Origin: Salinivibrio kushneri
GTDB taxonomy: Bacteria; Pseudomonadota; Gammaproteobacteria; Enterobacterales; Vibrionaceae
Direction: 5' to 3'
DNA length: 64,000 nt
Assembly (NCBI RefSeq): GCF_005280275.1
Contig: NZ_CP040021.1
Coordinates: 1,451,001-1,515,000 of the forward strand
Positions 17,371-25,912 of this stretch are shown piece after piece. The number at the start of each line of letters is the position of its first letter. Within the stretch, counting starts at the first letter, position 1. A program made the position numbers and the translations under genes. The notes below the pieces were generated by a model. The model was not told the DNA's origin, did no database searches, and was given only the letters and a program-made list of their open reading frames with translations.

Positions 17371-20343
17371 CTAAACTTTAACTTTTAGATCTTTTCTAAA
17401 AGTATCATGATGTCGCAATGTAATGCGCACATCATGATCGATATATAAACTGTGTAAAAAATCATTTAGCAATGATTGTCTTTCCTGTTCATCCGCGTTA
17501 TCACCCGTATTGTAACAGTTTTCATTAATAAAATGACACATAAACTCCCATCCAAAACGGTCGATATAATATACTAAATCATCCTTTTTCTTGTCTTGAC
17601 CTACGGCCTGGTACCACGCCATTGCCACCTTACCATGTAAAAAATCAATAATATCGTCCTCGTTGGGTGGTACATTGAGAAATTCTAGGCCAGGAATTAA
17701 TCCTGAACGATAGTTATTGATATAAAAGTTAAGTGCTAACTTTCTAATTTCATCTTCATCAATCTCTTCTTCATTAGTAGTACTGATATACTCTTTTATT
17801 TGTACTTGCAGTGGTTTACTCATCCCAGAGCTCGATAGTAACACCCGCCCCGGTTCTAAGTTAGATAAGAAATCTTTTTGTTCATCCGTAAGCGCCATAG
17901 TGTTCCCTACGGCCTCTTTATCGTCTTTAGCAAATAGCTTATGGATAATTTTTGTGTTGGTATTTTTAAGTACTTCGGGAGTGAGTTTATTAGGAATCTG
18001 ATCGACAATAATCAAAGATTCGCCGTACTTTCTCACTTCAGCTAACATATCCGCAAAGGTTTCAACACCCTGCTTTTTATTCTGACTATCACCAACTTCA
18101 AACTTAGACAACAAACGGTGCGCTTCTTCAATTAAGGTGATATGGCGAAATTTTTTCCCTTGTTTTTGATAGGCTCGATGATTAGCTCTAATCGCTTCAT
18201 TTAGATTCGATAAAACGAAGCCCATGATCAATGATTTTTCACTCGGATTGCGTATTTCTTCCAACTCAATAATGACATTTCTTTTTGCCAGATCATTAAA
18301 GTTAATCGAGCGTGGGGTATCGAGCATGATGCCTTTCGCCCCAATCAATAAGCCTTGTAATCTGGCTTTAATGGATCCAATATAATCTTGCTTAAGTCGG
18401 TCATCAAAACCTTGGCTAGCGACCACTTCTTCGGTCTTCAAGACCAAGTCACTTAAAGTAGGAAACGCATAGACGCCATCAGAAAAAGGATCATCATAAA
18501 ATCGGTTCGTTGAGGTAGCAATATCCCAACCTTTATCTTCATAGCACTGATAAATTGCCGCTTCAATTAATTGAGGGATCGCTGCTTCCATATCGAATGA
18601 GGATTCAATACTGGCTTTTATCATATCAACACGAGAGGTGATATTCTCATGTGGGAAGAACTCAAATGGATTGAGTTTAAATGGAGCGATATTATTATTC
18701 CCTAAGGTGAAAATAAGAATATCGTCATTGTTCTTAGCAAGCACCCTGTATTCAGTTTTTGCCGGTTCAATCACCAAAAAAGGCATATCCGCAGAGTCCA
18801 GTAATCGCTGACAGGTGGTGGTTTTTCCGCTACCTGTTACCCCCGCGATAAAGATATGTTTATCTAACTCATTTTTATCTAAATGAACATCAACACCTTG
18901 AATTAAGCCACTTTTAACCAAATTACCAAGATAAAGCTGGTTAGGTTCCCTAATCGCTTTCGCTATATTCAAACCAAACTCAACTTCTTCTTTTAGGGTT
19001 AACCCAACGACTTCCTTTTGTGGTAGACCTGCCACCACACTTAACTCATTAGTTGAAAGCCAATTGCAATCGTAACTGTTTAATGGGTTTTTAGCATGTA
19101 ACAGATTTAACTGCCTATAAGTTTCGGGGTTTTCTCTGTTATTATTTCTCTTTAATATCGGCAGTTGTAAGTTTCTAAAAGCATAAACCTCTTTTTTGTT
19201 TGTCACACGCGTTACTGTGAGCGGTGACTTATTTGCTTCTTCGCCAGAAAATATCGACCGAGCCGTGTTCCCTAATTTAATCGCACTGGCCTTGTTTTTG
19301 GCCAGCATATAGATATTCGACAGATAAAGCCCTTTGTTTTTGCCAACTTGCACGCGATGCAATAGCACATCATCAATGTAATTAAGCCATTCTTGAATGG
19401 CTTTATCGGTAAACTCTCGAGACTCACTCGATGAGGTCCCTTTTTGTTCTGATGTATTACTACCTATGTTTTTAGCCACAGATGTCGAAGTCGTCGTGCC
19501 TTTATTTTTAGCTTCTGAACCACTTTTGTATTTATCATGATCGTTTGTGGTATAGCTATTGGAGGACTGCTTTTCTCCGCCTGTTGTTGATGTGCCTTCT
19601 GTTATAGAGTGAGTCTTTCCTGTGTTTTGAGTAATGGTGATTCCATCATTTTTCCCGGTTGATGTTGTCTCCGAACTTCCCTCAGTTTCACCGGTTGTCC
19701 TTGCCTCGTTTTTTCCATCTTGAACTGTTTTTTTCGCTAGGGGTAACAGCTTGTTATAAATGGTATAAAGCTCTGACTCAATCGTATTAATCTCTAATAA
19801 TGACAAGGGATCAGCTAATACTGCAAAGCAGAACTCATCCCCAGACATGATGTCAACGAGTCGGTCTACACCTTGGAACTCCTCATTATCCTCATGCACA
19901 CTGGGGACCCCTTGCAGTCGATACATATGAGGAAAATCTTCCAATGCTTCTTTCACTGCTGTTCGTTGATTTTTATCTAGTTTTTCTACAACACTGCCTC
20001 TAAAATTACCTTCGATGGAGGGCTTGAGTATTTTTTCACCAATATCATCAACATCTAAGACAGTATCATCTTGATACTGTTTGTTTTTAGCAATACCAAA
20101 ATAAAAATAAACACTGTCTTTGGTACCCAGCAATAGATAGGTAAAAACAATACCTTGAACCGTTAATGCATTTAATACATTTTCGAACGCTTCTTTTCGT
20201 GGTGAGTCTTCATCAAATGTCACTTCTTTGATGTGATAGAGCGAAAACTCATGCTCAAGAATATGAATGGGTTTTTCAAGCCCAAACTGTTTTTGTGTAA
20301 TACCTGCATGCTCTTCAAGCAGCTCAATTAGTGACTTTTTCAT
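17371..20343 (-). CDS. HerA/FtsK-type P-loop ATPase with Ser/Thr-rich linker
   Basis: This 990-residue protein has an N-terminal globular part (1-210), a low-complexity Ser/Thr/Gly/Lys linker (about 212-308), then an ATPase core of the HerA/VirB4/FtsK class. Walker A GVTGSGKTT lies near 501-509 in the phrase HIFIAGVTGSGKTT; Walker B is LIEEAHRLL near 735-743, where the two acidic residues are IEEAH. Proteins of this class form hexameric motors that move DNA or protein. The last 170 residues have no recognised domain. The start follows AGGATC, 8 bases after the preceding gene. Which substrate it moves cannot be told. Confidence 0.88.
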   Translation of the reverse strand: MKKSLIELLEEHAGITQKQFGLEKPIHILEHEFSLYHIKEVTFDEDSPRKEAFENVLNALTVQGIVFTYLLLGTKDSVYFYFGIAKNKQYQDDTVLDVDDIGEKILKPSIEGNFRGSVVEKLDKNQRTAVKEALEDFPHMYRLQGVPSVHEDNEEFQGVDRLVDIMSGDEFCFAVLADPLSLLEINTIESELYTIYNKLLPLAKKTVQDGKNEARTTGETEGSSETTSTGKNDGITITQNTGKTHSITEGTSTTGGEKQSSNSYTTNDHDKYKSGSEAKNKGTTTSTSVAKNIGSNTSEQKGTSSSESREFTDKAIQEWLNYIDDVLLHRVQVGKNKGLYLSNIYMLAKNKASAIKLGNTARSIFSGEEANKSPLTVTRVTNKKEVYAFRNLQLPILKRNNNRENPETYRQLNLLHAKNPLNSYDCNWLSTNELSVVAGLPQKEVVGLTLKEEVEFGLNIAKAIREPNQLYLGNLVKSGLIQGVDVHLDKNELDKHIFIAGVTGSGKTTTCQRLLDSADMPFLVIEPAKTEYRVLAKNNDDILIFTLGNNNIAPFKLNPFEFFPHENITSRVDMIKASIESSFDMEAAIPQLIEAAIYQCYEDKGWDIATSTNRFYDDPFSDGVYAFPTLSDLVLKTEEVVASQGFDDRLKQDYIGSIKARLQGLLIGAKGIMLDTPRSINFNDLAKRNVIIELEEIRNPSEKSLIMGFVLSNLNEAIRANHRAYQKQGKKFRHITLIEEAHRLLSKFEVGDSQNKKQGVETFADMLAEVRKYGESLIIVDQIPNKLTPEVLKNTNTKIIHKLFAKDDKEAVGNTMALTDEQKDFLSNLEPGRVLLSSSGMSKPLQVQIKEYISTTNEEEIDEDEIRKLALNFYINNYRSGLIPGLEFLNVPPNEDDIIDFLHGKVAMAWYQAVGQDKKKDDLVYYIDRFGWEFMCHFINENCYNTGDNADEQERQSLLNDFLHSLYIDHDVRITLRHHDTFRKDLKVKV

Positions 20344-20351
20344 TGTTGATC

Positions 20352-20999
20352 CTATCGTAAATTCATGACCGCATTTTCAGCTTGTGTCGTGTCCATGTCG
20401 GGATTGGCGATCTGGTGTGCTCTTACTAACACATCACTGTGTTGATGCGCTTCTTGTAGACTTAATTTATCCGCCAAGTATTTCTCAAGATGAGCAGGCT
20501 CTAATTCAGTTTGCGCATAAGCCGTCATGATTGCGAGTGTCAATTTTGGTTCTACATCTAGTCTACTTACGGTATTCAACAATGGCAGTGATATGTTTGA
20601 CATCTTCATGTCCATATTTTCTGCAATGGCTTTAATGGCAATCGTTGTTCCAACAACATCGCGAACGGCAGTATCAACTGACGATGTATTCAACCCATGC
20701 TCTTCAACCTGAACATCATGTTTAAGATAGTCAATATAATCATTGATTTTATCGAAATCTTCAGGCTTTTTATCTGCGGCCAGTGCTTTTTCACCCAGGT
20801 TACTGACACTATCACCGGGGTTAAATACCCCAGTGACGACGTTGATTGCCTCGACAGTATTCATTACTTTCGGTAAATTTTCTCCCACGGTTTTAATCAC
20901 CATAGGTCCGTATTTAGCAACCATAGGCCCGACCGTTGCCGCGACTTTTGCTATGGCACTCACAATTGGTGAGATAAGCGTAGGTAATAAAGCAATCAT
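20352..20999 (-). CDS. Island protein A: amphipathic N-terminus, paralogue of island protein B
   Basis: This 215-residue protein starts with about 60 hydrophobic, low-charge residues (MIALLPTLISPIVSAIAKVA, then GPMVAKYGPMVIKTVG) that could form membrane-inserting or packing helices. The rest matches the gene at 16700-17362: FNPGDSVSNLGEKALAADKK parallels the same place in protein B, and KPEDFDKINDYIDYLK parallels KPDDFDTINEYINYLQ. The two paralogues flank the HerA-type gene, which suggests they form a mixed complex with it. The ATG follows AAGGAGAA, 11 bases after the Hsp70-like gene. Function is unknown. Confidence 0.75.
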   Translation of the reverse strand: MIALLPTLISPIVSAIAKVAATVGPMVAKYGPMVIKTVGENLPKVMNTVEAINVVTGVFNPGDSVSNLGEKALAADKKPEDFDKINDYIDYLKHDVQVEEHGLNTSSVDTAVRDVVGTTIAIKAIAENMDMKMSNISLPLLNTVSRLDVEPKLTLAIMTAYAQTELEPAHLEKYLADKLSLQEAHQHSDVLVRAHQIANPDMDTTQAENAVMNLR

Positions 21000-21010
21000 C
21001 GTCGTTCTCC

Positions 21011-23800
21011 TTAAAGTTCGATACGATTGATTTCATTGAGGTATATGTCATTGTGAATATCGTCTTCGTTCGCAATGACGTACTCGATGGCAGTGGGAGA
21101 GACAACGCGAATGAACACCAAAGCGTCATCATCCGTCGTGTCTAGCTTTATCACTTTCTTTTTGATACTCGTGTCGGAAATTGCCACTTGCCCAGTGCTG
21201 GTGCTGGGTTGGTCAGTATAAAAAATCTCGAACGTTTGGTAATCCGCGTAGGTAAAGTCAATCCACTCATTAAAGCTGACGTCGCGTTCGATAAGCGGCT
21301 TAAATTTTTTCTTTCTATTCTCGCCAAGATAATATTTAAAGCGAATATCATCGTCATTCACATTGTGATCAATTACTTTAATTCGGCCACCTTCACGTGA
21401 TTCGATCAACCCAAAAGCCACCCCAGTTTTACCGGTTGGCTTCTCAAGATCCTGGCTATCAACGCCCAGTGGCTGAAAAAGCTCAAACCGGCTTTCACCT
21501 TCAACTAGCCCCATTTCTTGATGTTGCAACGCAATATGTTTATCAAAAAGTGCCCTTACGAAGCTCGACTGACTCGCATTACCGGCCAGGAATATCTTCA
21601 CATTAGAAATATCCGATAGCATATGTTGGCGATTACTAAATGCTAGCCGCAGTGCATCGAAAAAGTTTTCGACACCACGCTCGATACGGTTTGATAAAAT
21701 GACGTTTAATTCTTGTTCATCGATTTGTAATCCAAAAGCAGAGTGCTGTACACCATTGACATCTGTGAGTGTCACTTGCAATTCACCTGATGCATCAAAC
21801 GAAAAGTCGTCATGCTCTTCCCAGTAGGGCCGCAAGGCAATGCACAGCTGTTTGGTATTTGTACGTGCCTCTTGCGAACGGCTTAACAGTTGCTCACTAC
21901 CCGCAAATGCATCTCGTTCTGGATGTTTCTCAAATTGAATCCCCTGCTCTAATAAGCTATTTTTGTTTTTCTTAAACACTTCAAAGGCAAGAAGCTCGAG
22001 TAAATTCTCACCGCCTAAAAACTTATCACCGCCGGCGCCAAAGTGCTCAATCACATAGTCAAAGCGACGCCGGTCCTTCTTATCTGTTGGCTCACGATAA
22101 ATGCCAAAGTCAAAATCTGTTGTACCGCCACCAAAATCGAACACGCTATAAAAAATACGTTCATCGCCTTCTGGCTCGATATGGTAAGCTTGTAATGCTG
22201 TCAGTGCATAAGCCGCTGGCTCGCTGGCACCTTTCTTCACCGATATAGTATCGATTGTCTCTTTACCCAGCTCGGCCGGCAGCGATTTTTTAAGTCCATT
22301 TCTAAAGCTATGGATAATTTTGTCGCGAATGGCCACTTCATAGGTGACAGGGAAAGACAAAATGTAGTCCATAAAAATACCGTTATTCAGGTTATTGATA
22401 TATAACCCTAAGTAATAGGCATAAATTTCAATGGGATTAAAATCTCCATCCTCAAGAGATAGGAAAGGCGGAAGATCGATGATCTTGCCATGCTGGCCGA
22501 CAACCTTTAAGTTTCGGTTTTTATCCCCAGCCCATTGCTTTAACGCATCAAGAAAGGTATTAAACTTGCTAGATTCACTGCCTTGTAATGAATTTTGCGC
22601 TGTGTGAGAAATCGTCAGATCACACCAACGCGTATCGGGCTTGTTCTCTTTTTGATGGTAAGCGGTTAAAAATGCGTTGAGATTAACAAACTCCATAATG
22701 GTTGGGTTTTCATAGTGATGCGCTGCAATATCTTTGCTGAGATCCCCGGTACCAATCCGCATCGGATGAATGTTAACGTTATCTTTTTGATACGCCACAA
22801 CTGTGCTTTTAGTACCAAAGTCAATCGCTACAACCCCTTCATTAATGCTGCTTTTAGGATCACGCGCGACCAGTTTTTTAGCTAATGGCACTGCCTCCAT
22901 TTCACTGGTATCGAGCTCATCTTGCCATAAACTCCAATGCCCTAAATCAGTATCTTCGATGATTTTTTGATGATAAGGGCTAAGATCAGCACGTTGTTTA
23001 TCCTCATTTAGCAGTTTTTTAATGATTATATTTTTTTTCATTATTTTTAGTAAGCCATCGCCACCCTCTCTATTAACATATATATTAATTAGACTTTTAT
23101 AATACTCATCATCAATAAGGGCGTTAGGCGTAAAACCACAAAGTAAAGCCTGAATAAAAATTTTCCTGCCGGCTTTCCCGTCTGAAAATCGAGAAAAATC
23201 TACGGGTAAGGAAAGCAAGGATTTTTTATATTTTTTTGTATTTGATGAGACAGCGTGAGCGTACAATTCTGAATAACGAGAAGGTTTAGTTGAAGCTGAA
23301 AATGATATGCTAGAAGCTAGTTTAGCTTTATCAGAACGGCATGGTAAATCTGAGATATTCTCTAAAAAGTTATTTAGTTTTTTGGGCCGGACTGTTGAAG
23401 ACAAAAGGCTCTGCAGGTTACTTTTTTCAGGGATATTCCACCAATTTATCGGGTCATTGATTTTTTTATTCAGTTTCTGCTCAAGATGATCTTGATCATC
23501 TGAACTATCTACCAAATCCTTACATAACCAAAAAACCTTTCTTTTTTTATCAAAATAAATATTGTCTTGGAAGCAAAGCCATCTTACACTTCCTGAATCA
23601 TAGGTATCATTCGGCATTAAAGATTCATAACATTTATTTAGTGCATAGCCAATTTCACTGTCATCATTTCGAGAGCGAATAAACGAATCGATGTGATAAT
23701 TGAGCTTTTTTTCTAACTTTTCATTTAACTCTGATCCTAACCCAATCTGCTCAATGATCTCTTTTGACAGCTTCCATTCCGATACTAGTTTTGTATTCAT
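21011..23800 (-). CDS. Large Hsp70/actin-fold ATPase with unique N-terminal region
   Basis: About 929 residues from ATG 23800, which follows GAGGAAATG; TTG 23842 would add 14 residues but has no better site. Residues 1-310 are unrecognised. The Hsp70/actin ATPase core follows: phosphate-1 motif VAIDFGTKSTVVAY (about 320), phosphate-2 motif VFDFGGGTTDFDFG (about 552) and adenosine motif IFLAGNASQSSF (about 731). The last 150 residues do not look like a canonical DnaK peptide-binding domain. It is not DnaK: the layout and the operon differ. It probably binds ATP and acts as a switch or chaperone for its neighbours, with the GrpE-like protein as exchange factor. Confidence 0.85.
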   Translation of the reverse strand: MNTKLVSEWKLSKEIIEQIGLGSELNEKLEKKLNYHIDSFIRSRNDDSEIGYALNKCYESLMPNDTYDSGSVRWLCFQDNIYFDKKRKVFWLCKDLVDSSDDQDHLEQKLNKKINDPINWWNIPEKSNLQSLLSSTVRPKKLNNFLENISDLPCRSDKAKLASSISFSASTKPSRYSELYAHAVSSNTKKYKKSLLSLPVDFSRFSDGKAGRKIFIQALLCGFTPNALIDDEYYKSLINIYVNREGGDGLLKIMKKNIIIKKLLNEDKQRADLSPYHQKIIEDTDLGHWSLWQDELDTSEMEAVPLAKKLVARDPKSSINEGVVAIDFGTKSTVVAYQKDNVNIHPMRIGTGDLSKDIAAHHYENPTIMEFVNLNAFLTAYHQKENKPDTRWCDLTISHTAQNSLQGSESSKFNTFLDALKQWAGDKNRNLKVVGQHGKIIDLPPFLSLEDGDFNPIEIYAYYLGLYINNLNNGIFMDYILSFPVTYEVAIRDKIIHSFRNGLKKSLPAELGKETIDTISVKKGASEPAAYALTALQAYHIEPEGDERIFYSVFDFGGGTTDFDFGIYREPTDKKDRRRFDYVIEHFGAGGDKFLGGENLLELLAFEVFKKNKNSLLEQGIQFEKHPERDAFAGSEQLLSRSQEARTNTKQLCIALRPYWEEHDDFSFDASGELQVTLTDVNGVQHSAFGLQIDEQELNVILSNRIERGVENFFDALRLAFSNRQHMLSDISNVKIFLAGNASQSSFVRALFDKHIALQHQEMGLVEGESRFELFQPLGVDSQDLEKPTGKTGVAFGLIESREGGRIKVIDHNVNDDDIRFKYYLGENRKKKFKPLIERDVSFNEWIDFTYADYQTFEIFYTDQPSTSTGQVAISDTSIKKKVIKLDTTDDDALVFIRVVSPTAIEYVIANEDDIHNDIYLNEINRIEL

Positions 23801-23860
23801 CATTTCCTCGATTCTGTTAATACTGAGAAATGTCTTCTCCAATAAAATTCAATGCAAGGC

Positions 23861-24868
23861 TTATCCTTCACAGACAGCGATCGCGTCTTTCATCTCGACG
23901 CCCCACACCAACTCCCCAAATCCATCAAGCCAGTGGGTAAGTTGTTGTGAGCGGATGACCGTGGCGGTGACTTGATAATGATCGTCCTGCTCGGTCATGG
24001 TTTGATCGGAAGACAGTGGCGTTTCTTGTAAATAGTGGCCGGCGCTTTTTTTAATGTTAAAGGTCAGTGAGCAGCGCTCGCCTTCTCCAAAACCAAACCG
24101 GCCGTCGTCATCGTATTTTTTTAGATCAAAATCTGATGGCGGCGTAAATGGGAATTTAGACACATTGGCACGGTTAATGCGGTGAACCGCTATGCTGCGT
24201 TCGTTGTCGTAGCCCTCGAACCGGCATACTAAATATAAGCGTGGGCCTTGTTGCGCTAGGCCGAGTGGGTAAACCCGTTGGCCAGTTTTTTGTTGCTGTT
24301 TGGCGTTGTAGTAATCGAGGATCAGCGGATAGTCGTTGTAGAGCGCGTCAGTAACATTTTTGAAAACCTCATCACTCATCTTGGGGGGGAGCAACGGCTG
24401 GGTCTCGCTGACCACACGCACTTTCTTGGTCCAGGCGCGCGCTTTTTCGGCATCACCCGTCGGGTTTAATTCATAGCGCGCCGCCGCAAACATAGCACTG
24501 AGTGATTCGGTCACATTAGCCGGCAGCAAGTTAGTGAGGTAGTTTTCAGCCAGCGACAACAATAACGCCTCTTGCGTGGATAACTTGCCGTTGCTCAGCT
24601 CTGGGGCATAGCGCGATAACCGATAGCCATAAGGCTTGCTCGTATCATCACACTCGGCAAACCCTTCCTCGCAAAGCATCTCTAAGTTACGTTGAATAGT
24701 ACGGATATTGCGGTCTATCCCATCGCTGGCAACGGCTTTTTGTAGATCGCCTGCGGTTTGTTTGATCCGGTGTGAAAGGTGGCGCAATAACAAGAATGCG
24801 AGCCTTAGCGAGTCACTTTTAGGCGGACGGGTTGTCATAAATGTTTCGATGTCTAATGATTGTTTCAC
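23861..24868 (-). CDS. WYL-domain transcriptional regulator, first gene of the accessory operon
   Basis: The 335-residue protein has an N-terminal winged helix (about 18-85, with QRNLEMLCEEGFAE as recognition and turn) and a WYL domain (about 195-265; RVYPLGLAQQGPRLYLVCRF and RSIAVHRI). WYL regulators often control defence and conflict operons and sense nucleic-acid or nucleotide ligands. The GTG at 24868 is the likely start, with AGGTAAATAATA upstream; an ATG ten codons later is possible. It lies 60 bases before the Hsp70-like gene on the same strand, so it could both lead and regulate the operon. It appears richer in GC than the genes it precedes. Confidence 0.88.
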   Translation of the reverse strand: MKQSLDIETFMTTRPPKSDSLRLAFLLLRHLSHRIKQTAGDLQKAVASDGIDRNIRTIQRNLEMLCEEGFAECDDTSKPYGYRLSRYAPELSNGKLSTQEALLLSLAENYLTNLLPANVTESLSAMFAAARYELNPTGDAEKARAWTKKVRVVSETQPLLPPKMSDEVFKNVTDALYNDYPLILDYYNAKQQQKTGQRVYPLGLAQQGPRLYLVCRFEGYDNERSIAVHRINRANVSKFPFTPPSDFDLKKYDDDGRFGFGEGERCSLTFNIKKSAGHYLQETPLSSDQTMTEQDDHYQVTATVIRSQQLTHWLDGFGELVWGVEMKDAIAVCEG

Positions 24869-24899
24869 TATTATTTACCTGCCTACTTTCACAAACAAG

Positions 24900-24911
24900 C
24901 CGCGATCGCGG
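24900..24911. promoter_or_regulatory. Perfect palindrome upstream of the WYL gene, possible operator
   Basis: CCGCGATCGCGG is a 12-bp perfect palindrome, 32 bases upstream of the WYL start and between it and the divergent diguanylate cyclase gene. Its position suits an operator for autoregulation, which is an inference. A shorter inverted repeat, ATGCGTCGCAT, lies nearby at about 24952-24962. Confidence 0.4.
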
Positions 24912-25062
24912 TTCCATTTCATAACCGAGCCTACCATCACAAAAAGGCAAAATGCGTCGCATATAAAACAATCAGTTAAACCGATTTAATCAGACACATT
25001 CTGTCGCACCGTACCGATAAAGTGGCCTCATACTTGGTTAGGGTGCGTAAAGGAATATAGTC

Positions 25063-25698
25063 ATGAACGATGTGCTAGAACAAGTCAAAACGCTGATAAA
25101 CGATGACACCAAAACCATTAAACAACTGCGTTATCAGGTGGGTCAGTGTGAGCAATTGATTGCCGCATTAGAAACGGAAAACCAACGCTTGGTCGATCAG
25201 TTGGGGCATTTGGTACAAAAGCTCAATGCCGATGACATGACAGGCCTTGCCAATCGGTATCATCTCGAAACCAGCTTCAATACACTGCTAAGTCAACCTC
25301 AATGCCACCAGTTGGCACTGGTGTTTATCGATATGAATAAGTTGAAGACGGTGAATGATCAATACGGCCACCTGGTGGGCGACCAGGCGATTTGTCACCT
25401 GGCTACACTGCTCGCCAACAATACGCACGAGGGGATCGCGGCGCGCTTTGGCGGGGATGAATTTGCGGTGTTATTGCCCAACACCACACACGCGGCTGCC
25501 ACTGATTGGGCCCAGTCACTGGTAATGCAACTGGCTCATTCACCAATCCTGATTGATCAACGCCCGCATTATTTAAGCTTTAGTTTCGGTGTGAGCGACA
25601 TGCGCGCGGATAATTCCCCTCAGTTAACCAGCAGCAAAACCGCGTTGGATCAGTTAATTCGTCAAGCCGATACACGTATGCTCAGTCGCAAGGCCTAA
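25063..25698 (+). CDS. Diguanylate cyclase (GGDEF domain)
   Basis: A 211-residue cytoplasmic GGDEF protein that would make cyclic di-GMP from two GTP. Residues 1-55 form a short coiled coil (TIKQLRYQVGQCEQLIAALE) that may drive dimerisation. The GGDEF domain spans about 56-210; the active-site loop RFGGDEF is near 128-134, and the metal-binding D in FIDMNKLK and the nearby DADDMTGLANR are present. The inhibitory RxxD I-site is absent five residues before GGDEF. No sensor domain or membrane helix is seen. The ATG follows AAAGGAAT. It is divergent from the WYL operon. Confidence 0.93.
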   Translation: MNDVLEQVKTLINDDTKTIKQLRYQVGQCEQLIAALETENQRLVDQLGHLVQKLNADDMTGLANRYHLETSFNTLLSQPQCHQLALVFIDMNKLKTVNDQYGHLVGDQAICHLATLLANNTHEGIAARFGGDEFAVLLPNTTHAAATDWAQSLVMQLAHSPILIDQRPHYLSFSFGVSDMRADNSPQLTSSKTALDQLIRQADTRMLSRKA

Positions 25699-25730
25699 CA
25701 CCATATACGTACCTAAGTAAAAGCCATGAC

Positions 25731-25763
25731 ATCACAAGGTGGTAACCATCAGCACCTTGTGAT
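25731..25763 (+). terminator. Hairpin after the diguanylate cyclase gene
   Basis: ATCACAAGGTG (25731-25741) and CACCTTGTGAT (25753-25763) form a perfect 11-bp stem around an 11-nt loop, followed by a weak T-rich stretch. It may terminate transcription before ybiT. Confidence 0.55.
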
Positions 25764-25912
25764 TCTTCACCATTAATCTGTTAATTCCATCACATTTCTG
25801 TACAATGCGCGCTCAGTCATATTTATCTTTACACCCTCCTCGCTGGGCCGTGGATTTATCCCTGGTGATAAACGACACGGACCTTGGTTGAGACAGTCGC
25901 TAGGAACCTCTT

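Noticed and set aside
21011-23842. DnaK assignment for the Hsp70-like gene
   Set aside because: The ATPase motifs start only near residue 320 and the C-terminal domain is not DnaK-like; no dnaJ neighbour.
15150-24868. Prophage origin for the accessory island
   Set aside because: No integrase, capsid, terminase or lysis gene was seen; the hydrophobic N-termini of proteins A and B might suggest tail proteins but length and context do not fit.
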